The notes below the pieces were generated by a model. The model worked only from the letters and a program-made list of their open reading frames with translations, made no database searches and was not told the origin of the DNA. DNA of 64,000 bases from Paenarthrobacter nitroguajacolicus. GTDB taxonomy: Bacteria > Actinomycetota > Actinomycetes > Actinomycetales > Micrococcaceae. Made by a program: the position numbers and the translations under genes. The DNA is taken from assembly GCF_029952445.1 (NCBI RefSeq), contig NZ_JAQPPK010000013.1:81137-145136 (forward strand). The letters are read 5' to 3'. Below are positions 52,380 through 59,946 of the stretch, piece by piece. The stretch's first letter is position 1. Each line of letters begins with the position of its first letter.

Positions 52380-52897
52380 TGGAGACCGGAAAGAAACCGT
52401 TCGAGGTCGTTGTGCAGGAACGCGGCGCTACGGTGCTGCGCGTGTGCCGGGCAATCCTCGGGGTCCACGATGCCGACGACGCGTGGTCGGACACCTTCCT
52501 GGCGGCTCTTCAGGCCTATCCCGATCTCCCGGTGGGCGCCAACGTGGAAGCCTGGCTGGTGACCATCGCGCATCGGAAATGCATCGACCACTTCCGCGCC
52601 GGGGTCCGGCGCGCCCTCCCCGTAGAGAACCCGCCCGAACAGCCATCCCACTTGGGCCTGCCCGGCGACACGGACACGGAACTTCTCGACGCCGTCGCCA
52701 AGCTGCCCCCGAAACAACGCCAGGCAGTGGCCTACCACTATCTGGCGGGCCTTCCCTATAAAGAGGTTGGCGAACTGCTGGGCAGCTCCCCTGAGGCCGC
52801 GCGCCGCGCTGGGGCAGACGGCGTCAAGGCACTCCGGGCCGCCATCCATGGCCACGCATCGCTGGTTGATTCATCGTCGAAAGGTGACATCCGATGA
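52379..52897 (+). CDS. ECF-like RNA polymerase sigma factor in alkylation-repair operon
   Basis: 172 residues from ATG at 52379, which overlaps the preceding TGA by one base. The sigma-2 region (about 8-75) has Ile-Leu-Gly-Val-His-Asp-Ala-Asp-Asp-Ala-Trp-Ser-Asp-Thr-Phe and Ala-Trp-Leu-Val-Thr-Ile-Ala-His-Arg-Lys. Region 4 (about 105-155) has Leu-Pro-Pro-Lys-Gln-Arg-Gln-Ala-Val and an HTH with Leu-Pro-Tyr-Lys-Glu-Val-Gly-Glu-Leu-Leu-Gly-Ser. No anti-sigma gene follows. Instead the next gene, overlapping by 4 bp, is a DNA methyltransferase. It probably drives the operon in response to alkylation damage; mechanism inferred. Confidence 0.9.
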   Translation: METGKKPFEVVVQERGATVLRVCRAILGVHDADDAWSDTFLAALQAYPDLPVGANVEAWLVTIAHRKCIDHFRAGVRRALPVENPPEQPSHLGLPGDTDTELLDAVAKLPPKQRQAVAYHYLAGLPYKEVGELLGSSPEAARRAGADGVKALRAAIHGHASLVDSSSKGDIR

Positions 52898-53523
52898 CCC
52901 TCGAAATGAGCCCCGGAAACGCCGAGGTCCTCTCACTCCTGGAACCACTGGATGTGGACCTCGAACCTGCCCTCGCGAGCCTCCATGCGCGGCTGGCACG
53001 CGATGCACAGCTGACCCACACCCTGGATGTCTCCTACCGCACCATCGATTCGCCACTGGGAAAGCTCCTCTTGGCGGCCACGGATCGCGGAATCATCCGG
53101 GTGGCGTTCGAACTGGAGGACCACCAGTCCGTATTGCAGCAGTTGGCAGATACGGTCAGCCCGCGCATTCTTGAATCCCCGGCGCGTTTGGACGACGCCG
53201 CGCGGGAGCTGGAAGAGTATTTCGCCGGTAAGCGGCGGGATTTCGATCTCCTCCTGGACTTCCGGTTGTCCCGCGGTTTCCGGCTCAACGTGCTGCGCCA
53301 TTTGCCCAGGATTCCCTACGGGAACACCGCGAGTTATGCACAGGTTGCCCAAGCGGCCGGGAGTCCCAACGCAGTCCGGGCTGTAGGGACAGCTTGCGCC
53401 ACCAACCCGCTGCCAGTGATCGTTCCCTGCCACCGGGTAGTCAAGTCCGACGGCAGCTTTGGCGGCTACCTCGGTGGACCGGAGGCCAAGCGTACGTTGC
53501 TCACACTGGAGGCCGCGGCGTGA
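52894..53523 (+). CDS. Methylated-DNA-[protein]-cysteine S-methyltransferase with N-terminal extension
   Basis: 209 residues, overlapping the sigma gene at ATGA. A ~45-residue N-terminal extension (Leu-Leu-Glu-Pro-Leu-Asp-Val-Asp-Leu-Glu-Pro-Ala, helical) precedes the usual Ogt/AdaB fold: Ser-Pro-Leu-Gly-Lys-Leu-Leu-Leu-Ala-Ala, Ile-Pro-Tyr-Gly-Asn-Thr-Ala-Ser-Tyr, and Val-Pro-Cys179-His-Arg-Val. The repair reaction is as for the first copy. The extension sits where an anti-sigma domain would be expected after a sigma gene, so this protein may also sense alkylation and bind the sigma factor. Confidence 0.92.
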   Translation: MTLEMSPGNAEVLSLLEPLDVDLEPALASLHARLARDAQLTHTLDVSYRTIDSPLGKLLLAATDRGIIRVAFELEDHQSVLQQLADTVSPRILESPARLDDAARELEEYFAGKRRDFDLLLDFRLSRGFRLNVLRHLPRIPYGNTASYAQVAQAAGSPNAVRAVGTACATNPLPVIVPCHRVVKSDGSFGGYLGGPEAKRTLLTLEAAA

Positions 53524-54236
53524 GTGACGACGCCCTCTTTCCGCTGGAGCTGGTCCAGCAGGAGAACCACGACGCCGGTCCCCGCCAGCTCGGGCCCGGT
53601 GCGGTCCACGTACCGGGCTGGCTGAGCTTGGAGCAGCAGCGGTGGATAGTTGAACGCTTTGGTGAATGGACGCAGGGTCCTGTTCCTTTGAGGGCTGCCT
53701 CTCTTCCGGGTGGACGCCGGATGTCGGTGCGCACCGTTTGCCTGGGCTGGCATTGGCAACCCTACCGCTATTCAAGGACGGCGACGGACGTCAACGGGCA
53801 AGCTGTCCTGGACTTTCCGGAATGGATGGTCCGTCTGGGGAAGAAGGCCGTTGCCGCCGCATATTCCCCGGAATTAGGCGTCGACGAGTCCCTTGTTGGC
53901 CTTTCGGACGTCTACGCACCGGACGCCGCATTGGTGAATTACTACGACGACGGCGCTGCCATGGGCATGCACCAGGACAAGGATGAGCATTCCAACGCTC
54001 CCGTCGTCTCCCTCAGCATCGGTGAGACGTGCATCTTCCGGTTCGGCAACACCCAGACGCGCACCAAGCCTTATACGGACCTGGAACTTCGCTCAGGCGA
54101 CCTCTTTGTCTTCGGCGGGCCTTCCCGATTCACCTATCACGGCATCCCCAAAGTCCTCCCCGGCACGGCCCCCGATGGCTGCGGCTTGGATCGTGGACGG
54201 ATCAATATCACCATGCGGGTCACAGGCCTGTCCTAA
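53520..54236 (+). CDS. alkB: Alpha-ketoglutarate-dependent dioxygenase AlkB
   Basis: 238 residues from GTG at 53520, overlapping the methyltransferase stop by 4 bp. The Fe(II)-binding triad is His151-Gln-Asp153 (Met-Gly-Met-His-Gln-Asp-Lys-Asp-Glu) and His207 (Thr-Tyr-His-Gly-Ile). Arg226/Arg233 in Arg-Gly-Arg-Ile-Asn-Ile-Thr-Met-Arg would bind 2-oxoglutarate. A substrate-lid segment lies near residues 70-90. It removes methyl groups from 1-methyladenine and 3-methylcytosine in DNA or RNA. Fourth gene of the operon. Confidence 0.95.
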   Translation: MSDDALFPLELVQQENHDAGPRQLGPGAVHVPGWLSLEQQRWIVERFGEWTQGPVPLRAASLPGGRRMSVRTVCLGWHWQPYRYSRTATDVNGQAVLDFPEWMVRLGKKAVAAAYSPELGVDESLVGLSDVYAPDAALVNYYDDGAAMGMHQDKDEHSNAPVVSLSIGETCIFRFGNTQTRTKPYTDLELRSGDLFVFGGPSRFTYHGIPKVLPGTAPDGCGLDRGRINITMRVTGLS

Positions 54237-54269
54237 GGCTGAACCTGCGGGAACCTTACTCCGTGCCGC

Positions 54270-54317
54270 CCGGGTGTTAATGCTGCCGGGTGTTAATGCC
54301 GCCAGGTGTTAATGTCA
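54270..54317. repeat. Three tandem 16-bp repeats between alkB and tag
   Basis: Units CCGGGTGTTAATGCTG (54270), CCGGGTGTTAATGCCG (54286) and CCAGGTGTTAATGTCA (54302) follow one another with no gap. They lie about 34 bases after alkB and 78 bases before the tag ATG. The fixed GGTGTTAATG core could be a regulator binding array for tag, or a slippage product. Confidence 0.8.
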
Positions 54318-54394
54318 CAGGTGCCGGGCAGAATATCCCCGGTAGTTAAATACATGGCCGGCTGCTGAGGTGGCTCGGCTGCGGAGGAGCATGC

Positions 54395-54994
54395 ATGACC
54401 CCGGATAACGGCACCATCATTGGACCTGACGGCTTGGCACGCCCGCTGTGGGCCGCGTCGGACCCGCTGATGCAGGCCTACTACGATCACGAGTGGGGCA
54501 TGCCTGTACGGGATGAACAGGGTATGTACGAGCGCATCAGCCTCGAAGCCTTCCAGGCCGGCCTCTCGTGGGCCACCATCCTCCGGAAGCGCGATGCTTT
54601 CAGGAAGGCATTCCTGGACTTCCATCCGGAGAGCGTCGCCGCGTTCACCGAATCTGATGTGGAGCGCCTCATGCTCGATGCTGGCATCGTCCGCAACCGG
54701 CTGAAGATCCGTGCGGCCATCACTAATGCCAAGGCCACCATTGCGTTGCGCGAGGAAGGTGGCTTGGTCGACTTTGTGTGGTCCTTCCAGCCGGAGAGCA
54801 CCCCTACTCCGCGCAGCTTGGCGGAGATCCCCACTACCTCGCCGGAATCGATTGCCCTCTCCAAGGCTCTGAGGAAGAAGGGTTTCGCCTTCGTGGGACC
54901 CACCACCATGTACGCCCTGATGGAAGCGGTTGGCATCATCGACACCCATCTGATGGACAGTCATCGGCGGGGTACTTCCGGGGTGTGGGCATAA
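54395..54994 (+). CDS. tag: DNA-3-methyladenine glycosylase I
   Basis: A 199-residue protein with the Tag signature: His-Glu-Trp-Gly-Met-Pro-Val-Arg-Asp-Glu near residue 31, Gln-Ala-Gly-Leu-Ser-Trp-Ala-Thr-Ile-Leu, Arg-Asn-Arg-Leu-Lys-Ile, and Phe-Val-Gly-Pro-Thr-Thr-Met-Tyr-Ala. The zinc-binding Cys/His of the E. coli enzyme are partly changed (the N-terminal Cys is absent here). It excises 3-methyladenine. It follows the alkylation operon at 158 bp, with its own putative control repeats, and completes a five-gene repair cluster. Confidence 0.92.
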   Translation: MTPDNGTIIGPDGLARPLWAASDPLMQAYYDHEWGMPVRDEQGMYERISLEAFQAGLSWATILRKRDAFRKAFLDFHPESVAAFTESDVERLMLDAGIVRNRLKIRAAITNAKATIALREEGGLVDFVWSFQPESTPTPRSLAEIPTTSPESIALSKALRKKGFAFVGPTTMYALMEAVGIIDTHLMDSHRRGTSGVWA

Positions 54995-55727
54995 CTTGTA
55001 GTCCGCAATCCTTGTCCACAGAAGTGCGTAACTTTATCCACAAGCGTGGATAACTTCTGTGGACATCCATGTACTTTGGCTGTGATTCGGTGCCGTGGCG
55101 CCAATTTCGGCCTCGAAAACCCGCCCGGCATACTTATACCCACTGTGCATTGCGTTGTGGATAGTGGCCCAAGCTTCATCGAACGTTCAACACGGGAGGA
55201 TTGCCGGATTTGCCGGGGATCGTTCCAACCAGGCACCCGGCGCTGTTGACCCGGTCGCGAATCGCCCCCAGCCACCATCCAGCACCCTGAGGGTTACCCA
55301 CTTAACAACACCCACCTACCCACAAGTTATCCACAGGCGGGGAAAACTTGTGGGTTTAGAGCCGGAGATCCCTGCGATGCCGGGCTTTAGGGCACTTTCC
55401 TGGGTAGGAACTACATGCATGTAAGTTATTAACATTGTTGATAAGCCTGTTGATAGCTGGTGCTCCACCTCTGGATTAACAGGCTTGTCCACAGCTCCCC
55501 CAAAAAAGACCTATTTATCCACAAAACTGCGCCCAACGGGGACAAAGTTATCCACAGGTGTGGAGAAAAACATGCCTTTCGGGGGATATCTACGGCTTTC
55601 ACCGCCATGACGGCCACAAAAGGGAGTAACTACACTCCTGTAAGTTACTCACAGTGTGGATAACACCTGTGGATAACAGGGGCGCGGCCGCCTGGAACCA
55701 CAAGCGCCGCCGGCTTACGGTAATCCC
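54995..55727. other. 733-bp gene-free region with a dense DnaA-box cluster (boxes within 55012-55676)
   Basis: Exact TTRTCCACA boxes on the plus strand start at 55012, 55034, 55327, 55485, 55515 and 55548, and on the minus strand at 55655 and 55668. One-mismatch boxes are at 55045, 55058, 55156 and 55436, and a two-mismatch box at 55448. Two related segments, CTACATGCATGTAAGTTATT (from about 55411) and CTACACTCCTGTAAGTTACT (from about 55630), look like a repeated element. Short open frames in the region have no protein-like features. Box density is like that of an oriC. Confidence 0.85.
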
Positions 55728-56384
55728 ATGAAGATCGACTTCAAGAAAGAGATACCCACTTACACGGCCAGAAGGGGAGTGTTCTCACTGGTCACCGTCC
55801 CGCCCATCCAGTATTTGATGATCGACGGCACGGGAGATCCCAACACTGCCCAGTCCTACAGGGATGCGTTGTCCACGCTTTATCCCGTCGCGTACAAGTT
55901 GAAGTTCTTCAGCAAGGGTGAGCTCGGCCGGGACTATGGAGTTATGCCGCTGGAGGCCCTGTGGTGGGCAGATGACATGGACGCCTTCACCAGCGCCAGG
56001 GACAAATCACTCTGGGACTGGACGCTGATGATCATGGTGCCCGAATGGATCACCCAGGAGCACGTGGAAGCAGCAAGCAGCGTCGTTGCCGCGAAAGGAG
56101 AGGCTCCTGCTTTGGCAGCATTGCGCCTGGCATCGCTGGAGGAAGGATTAAGCGTTCAAACCCTCCACGTTGGTCCCTACGACGATGAAGGGCCAGTACT
56201 GGAAGAAATGCACAAGGGCTTCATACCAGAGCAATCACTGGCCATGACAGGGCGGCACCATGAGATCTACCTCGGGGACCCCCGGCGGACCGCACCGGAA
56301 CGGCTCAGGACCATCCTGAGGCAGCCGGTAACGCAGCTCCCTTTAGCCGGCAGTGACGCGGAACCAGGTGACCACAGCCAGTAG
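55728..56384 (+). CDS. GyrI-like small-molecule-binding domain protein
   Basis: A 218-residue protein of the COG4832 type: Met-Lys-Ile-Asp-Phe-Lys-Lys-Glu near the start, then Tyr-Leu-Met-Ile-Asp-Gly-Thr-Gly-Asp-Pro-Asn, Tyr-Pro-Val-Ala-Tyr-Lys-Leu-Lys, Leu-Glu-Ala-Leu-Trp-Trp, and His-Val-Gly-Pro-Tyr-Asp-Asp-Glu-Gly-Pro. These proteins bind or degrade small molecules and are related to the GyrI/BmrR effector fold. The gene starts right after the DnaA-box cluster. Its 3' end overlaps the convergent rhomboid gene by 42 bp. Confidence 0.88.
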   Translation: MKIDFKKEIPTYTARRGVFSLVTVPPIQYLMIDGTGDPNTAQSYRDALSTLYPVAYKLKFFSKGELGRDYGVMPLEALWWADDMDAFTSARDKSLWDWTLMIMVPEWITQEHVEAASSVVAAKGEAPALAALRLASLEEGLSVQTLHVGPYDDEGPVLEEMHKGFIPEQSLAMTGRHHEIYLGDPRRTAPERLRTILRQPVTQLPLAGSDAEPGDHSQ

Positions 56385-57197
56385 GCCCGCGACCAGGACC
56401 AGTCCGCCTGCTTGAAGCAAGGCTTGGTTCTTGCCCTTGGGGGCATAGGCAATCGCTGCAGCAGCGAGGCCCCCTGTGATCAAACCACCCAAGTGTGCCT
56501 GCCAGGCAATGTTGGGGATGAAGAAACCGATGGCACCATTGATCGCGATCAGCACCCAGAGCTGTTTGGTCTCACCGCCCCGGTGGCGTTGCACCACCAG
56601 CATGGCGCCAAAGAGGCCGAAGATGGCACCGGAAGCGCCCACGACACCGGAGACGGGGAAGTCGGGAGTCAGCAGCAGGTAGCCCACCGAACCGCCAATG
56701 GCGGAGATCAAGTAGACAGCCAGGAATCGGATTCGCCCGAGCAGTGGCTCAAGGGCCTGTCCGAAGATCCACAGCGTGTACATGTTGAGCACGATGTGGA
56801 GCAGGAATCCTTGCGAGTGCAGGAACGCCGCCGTGAGCATGCGCCACGGCTCCGTGGCGGCAAAGATGTTCGCAAACGCGAAATTCTGGAAGATGAAGTC
56901 ACCAGGCACAATCCACTGAAGGATGTACACCAGGACGCAGAGCCCGATGATCGTAAACGTCACCAAAGGGCGGCCGACGGCCAAAGCGCCACCATACGGC
57001 GACCGGTATGCCGGCGTCGTACGTTTTTGTTCGTTGACACAGTCAACGCATTGGAACCCGACGGCGGCCGTCCGCTGGCACTCGGGGCACGCGGGGCGCC
57101 CGCAGCGCTGGCACCGCACGTAGGAGGGCCTGTCCGGGTGCCTTGGGCACACCGGAATATCAGCGGACGGCTCTGCCGACGGGATTCCGTAACTCAT
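56343..57197 (-). CDS. Rhomboid family intramembrane serine protease with N-terminal zinc-ribbon-like domain
   Basis: A 284-residue protein. Cys/His-rich residues 17-57 (Cys-x-x-His, Cys-x-x-Cys, Cys-x-x-Cys, Cys-x-x-Cys) form a B-box-like zinc module, followed by six or seven membrane helices. The catalytic Ser is in Gly-Ala-Ser-Gly-Ala-Ile-Phe-Gly and the His in Ala-Gln-His... read here as Gln-Ala-His-Leu-Gly-Gly. It cleaves membrane-protein substrates inside the bilayer. It lies 21 bp after ppiA on the same strand, an arrangement conserved in actinobacteria. Confidence 0.92.
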   Translation of the reverse strand: MSYGIPSAEPSADIPVCPRHPDRPSYVRCQRCGRPACPECQRTAAVGFQCVDCVNEQKRTTPAYRSPYGGALAVGRPLVTFTIIGLCVLVYILQWIVPGDFIFQNFAFANIFAATEPWRMLTAAFLHSQGFLLHIVLNMYTLWIFGQALEPLLGRIRFLAVYLISAIGGSVGYLLLTPDFPVSGVVGASGAIFGLFGAMLVVQRHRGGETKQLWVLIAINGAIGFFIPNIAWQAHLGGLITGGLAAAAIAYAPKGKNQALLQAGGLVLVAGLLAVVTWFRVTAG

Positions 57198-57218
57198 GGA
57201 TTCAGCTTCGGTGAGCGA

Positions 57219-57761
57219 CTAGAGCTGTTCGATGTCGATGCTGTTGATGACGACGTCTTCGACGGGACGGTCGCCCATGCCGGTGCGGACTGCCTCAATG
57301 GCATCCACGACCTTGCGGGATTCCTCATCCGTGACCTCACCGAAGATGCTGTGCTTGCCGAAAAGCCAGTCGGTGTTGACCGTGGTGATGAAGAACTGTG
57401 ACCCGTTGGTGCCCTTGCCCATCTGGATGCCGGCGTTTGCCATGGCCAGCTTGTAGGGAGCGTTGAAGGTCAGTTCCGGGTGGATTTCGTCGTCGAACTG
57501 GTAACCGGGGCCACCAACGCCGCGACCGAGGGGATCGCCGCCCTGGATCATGAAGTCCTTGATGATGCGGTGGAAGATGGTGCCGTCGTAGAGGGGAGTT
57601 CCGGTCTTGTCCTCGCCCGTCTCGGGGTGGTTCCAGGACTTTTCGCCCGTGGCCAAGCCGATGAAGTTGGCTACCGTCTTGGGCGCGTGGTTGCCGAAGA
57701 GGTCAACCTTGATGTCGCCGAGGGTAGTGTGGATCGTTGCTTTTGCGGTTGCAATGGTCAT
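57219..57761 (-). CDS. ppiA: Peptidyl-prolyl cis-trans isomerase (cyclophilin type)
   Basis: A 180-residue protein with Phe-His-Arg-Ile-Ile-Lys-Asp-Phe-Met-Ile-Gln-Gly-Gly-Asp, catalytic Arg in the His-Arg segment, Asn-Ala-Gly-Ile-Gln-Met-Gly, Gly-Ser-Gln-Phe-Phe-Ile-Thr, and Phe-Gly-Lys-His-Ser-Ile-Phe-Gly. These are core cyclophilin motifs. It catalyses proline isomerisation in the cytoplasm; no signal peptide is seen. It precedes the rhomboid gene in the usual origin-region order. Confidence 0.96.
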   Translation of the reverse strand: MTIATAKATIHTTLGDIKVDLFGNHAPKTVANFIGLATGEKSWNHPETGEDKTGTPLYDGTIFHRIIKDFMIQGGDPLGRGVGGPGYQFDDEIHPELTFNAPYKLAMANAGIQMGKGTNGSQFFITTVNTDWLFGKHSIFGEVTDEESRKVVDAIEAVRTGMGDRPVEDVVINSIDIEQL

Positions 57762-57914
57762 AGGCCCATTCTTCCATGCAGGGTCAACGGCATTGGAGTT
57801 GTAAAGCCGGTTCCGCGCTCGGTGAAATCCGGGTCGAATCGGGCAGATGAATAGCCGGTGTTCCCCAAGCGACGTAGGCTAGCAACAAACGAGCACGTGT
57901 ATCGGGAGGTAGTT

Positions 57915-58886
57915 GTGAAGAAAACAGACCGTATTGCCCGCGAACTCGAACAATCCGTTGTGGTTGGCGTGGATAACGCACGCGACTGGGCTGCGCCCCG
58001 TGTGGAAGCAGCTGTCAACTGGGCTGTTCCGCGCATCCAGCACGGCATTGACACCGCTTCCCCCAAGATCCAAGAGGGGCTGAAGTCCGCCGCGCACAAC
58101 CTCGCCGACGGCGTGGCAGTGGTTACGCCGCGGATCCAGGATGGACTGGCGCACCTTGCGCCAAAGATCCACGACGCCGTAGAGGATGCCACACCCAGGA
58201 TCCAGGAGACGCTCAACAAGGCCACTCCGGCTCTGGGGATTGCACGGGACAAAGTGGTGGAAGAATACCTGCCCAAGCTCTCCGAACAGCTGGGACAGGC
58301 TTCCGTAGCCGTTCACCACGTCCTGGAGAATGCACCCGCCCAGGTTGATGCGGTTGCCCAGAAGCTTGTTGATTCCGGTGTAGTCCACAGTGTCCAGGAG
58401 CAGGCCCAGGCTACCGGCAAGCAGATCAAGGCAGCAGCGGATGAAGCCACCAAGGCTGTCTCCGCGAAGCTGGGCAAGGAACCCAAGCCCAAAAAGCGTG
58501 GCTGGCTGATCTTCACTGTCGTCGCCGCGGCCGCTGCTGCCGGCGTTGCCGCATGGAAGGCTTCCAAGCCTGTTGAGGACCCGTGGAAGACGCCTTCTCC
58601 GGTCACCCCAACCCCGGCTCCGGTCCCGGCCGCTCCCGCACCAGCTCCGGCAGACGCCGCTGCATCCGCTACGGCAGCCGAAGTGACTGAACCCAGCACC
58701 ACGGACGTCACGCCGGAAGATGCAACAGCCGAGGCCGAGCAGGCAACCAAGGACGCCTTCAAGAACGTCGAGGATTCCTCCGCAAAGGTGGCAACCGATG
58801 CCAAGACGGCCGTCAAGAACATCGCCGCGAGCCTGAACAAGGACACCGAAGGCACGGAAACGGACGCCAAGGGCACCAATAGCTGA
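57915..58886 (+). CDS. Membrane protein with eight 11-residue amphipathic repeats
   Basis: 323 residues from GTG at 57915 (GGGAGGT upstream); a longer frame from 57858 lacks a site. Residues 27-114 are eight consecutive 11-residue units with the pattern x-Pro-Arg/Lys-Ile-Gln-x-Gly-Leu-x-x-Ala, then a helical region, a basic Pro-Lys-Pro-Lys-Lys-Arg stop, one membrane helix (about 196-216) and an Ala/Pro/Thr/Glu-rich tail. The repeats resemble apolipoprotein/synuclein-type hendecads, which pack on membranes. A function is not known. Orientation cannot be decided, but the repeats probably face the cytoplasm. Confidence 0.75.
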   Translation: MKKTDRIARELEQSVVVGVDNARDWAAPRVEAAVNWAVPRIQHGIDTASPKIQEGLKSAAHNLADGVAVVTPRIQDGLAHLAPKIHDAVEDATPRIQETLNKATPALGIARDKVVEEYLPKLSEQLGQASVAVHHVLENAPAQVDAVAQKLVDSGVVHSVQEQAQATGKQIKAAADEATKAVSAKLGKEPKPKKRGWLIFTVVAAAAAAGVAAWKASKPVEDPWKTPSPVTPTPAPVPAAPAPAPADAAASATAAEVTEPSTTDVTPEDATAEAEQATKDAFKNVEDSSAKVATDAKTAVKNIAASLNKDTEGTETDAKGTNS

Positions 58887-58908
58887 CATAAGGCACCGTT
58901 CCACCATT

Positions 58909-58940
58909 GAAGGGGCTCCGGCAACAGCCGGGGTCCCTTC
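58909..58940 (+). terminator. Intrinsic terminator
   Basis: GAAGGGGCTCCGGC (58909-58922) pairs with 58927-58940 at 12 of 14 positions, with a 4-base loop. It lies 22 bases after the hendecad-repeat gene stop. The T-run is short. Confidence 0.7.
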
Positions 58941-59006
58941 AGTGTTTGCCGGCCCGTAACCAAAGCCTCCGCCGGGGGCAAGGATGCGGGTGTTAGATTT
59001 GAGGAG

Positions 59007-59882
59007 ATGTCAGCCGATAGCCCCTTGGCGGGTGCCTTACAGGATGCCCCGGAACCCCCGGGGGTTTCCATTGTCATCCCGGCGTATAACGAGGAAAGCG
59101 TCATTCGCCAGTGCCTCATCGCGGCCATCTACCAGTCCGTGCCGGCAGACGAGATCATCGTGGTGGACAATCTGTCCACGGACCGCACTGCCAGGATCGT
59201 GCGGCAGATGCAGCAGGAATACCCGGAAAGCCCCATCATTCTCTTGCGGCAGGAAACCGCCCAGGGCCTCATCCCAACACGTAACCACGGCCTGAACAAC
59301 GCCACGGGGGACGTAGTGGGCCGCATCGACGCCGACTCCGTCCTTGAACCGGACTGGGTTGAGCAGGTGCAGAAGGCGTTCACGGACCCATCCGTCGCCG
59401 CCGCCACTGGGCCGGTTGTCTACTACGACATGCCGATGCGGCGATTCGGTCTCAAGGCCGATGACAAAATGCGACAGCTCATGCTGCGCCTGGCAAAGCA
59501 CCAATACCATTTCCTGTTCGGCTCCAACATGGCCCTTCGCCGTACCGCGTGGGAAACCATCCGCGATGAGGCCTGCCTGGACGAAAAGGACGAGATGCAT
59601 GAGGACATCGACCTCTCGCTCCACCTCTTCGAGCACGACCTCAAGGTCCAGTACGTGCCGCAGATGGTCTCCGGAATGTCCGCGCGCAGGCTGGAGGACT
59701 CACCGCGGGACTATCGCTACTACGTGCAGCGCTTCGACCGGACGTACAAGGCCCACAACGTCAAGAAGATGGCACTGAAGGCCCCCATGGTGGTGTTCTT
59801 CTCCGTGTATTTCCCGGCCAAACTGCTCCGGGCGATCCACACGGCCAATGCCGCACAGGGCGCCCGCCGCGGCGGGCTCTGA
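59007..59882 (+). CDS. Family 2 glycosyltransferase
   Basis: A 291-residue GT-A protein. It has Val-Ser-Ile-Val-Ile-Pro-Ala-Tyr-Asn-Glu-Glu near the start, Ile-Val-Val-Asp-Asn-Leu-Ser-Thr-Asp, the DxD metal site Arg-Ile-Asp-Ala-Asp-Ser, and a Gly-Ser-Asn-Met-Ala-Leu-Arg-Arg segment, with Asp-Glu-Met-His-Glu-Asp-Ile-Asp after it. There is no membrane helix of the polyisoprenyl kind. It transfers a sugar from a nucleotide-sugar to an unknown acceptor. No sugar-biosynthesis partners are adjacent. Confidence 0.93.
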   Translation: MSADSPLAGALQDAPEPPGVSIVIPAYNEESVIRQCLIAAIYQSVPADEIIVVDNLSTDRTARIVRQMQQEYPESPIILLRQETAQGLIPTRNHGLNNATGDVVGRIDADSVLEPDWVEQVQKAFTDPSVAAATGPVVYYDMPMRRFGLKADDKMRQLMLRLAKHQYHFLFGSNMALRRTAWETIRDEACLDEKDEMHEDIDLSLHLFEHDLKVQYVPQMVSGMSARRLEDSPRDYRYYVQRFDRTYKAHNVKKMALKAPMVVFFSVYFPAKLLRAIHTANAAQGARRGGL

Positions 59883-59946
59883 CGCTCACCACCCTAGGAA
59901 CCCGGTCGGGACCGCGCGCACCAGTCAACCGCACGACGTCGGTACT

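Noticed and set aside
55012..55676. Repeated ~9-base words considered as a CRISPR array
   Set aside because: They are short, in both orientations, unevenly spaced, and match the DnaA box rather than a long repeat with spacers.
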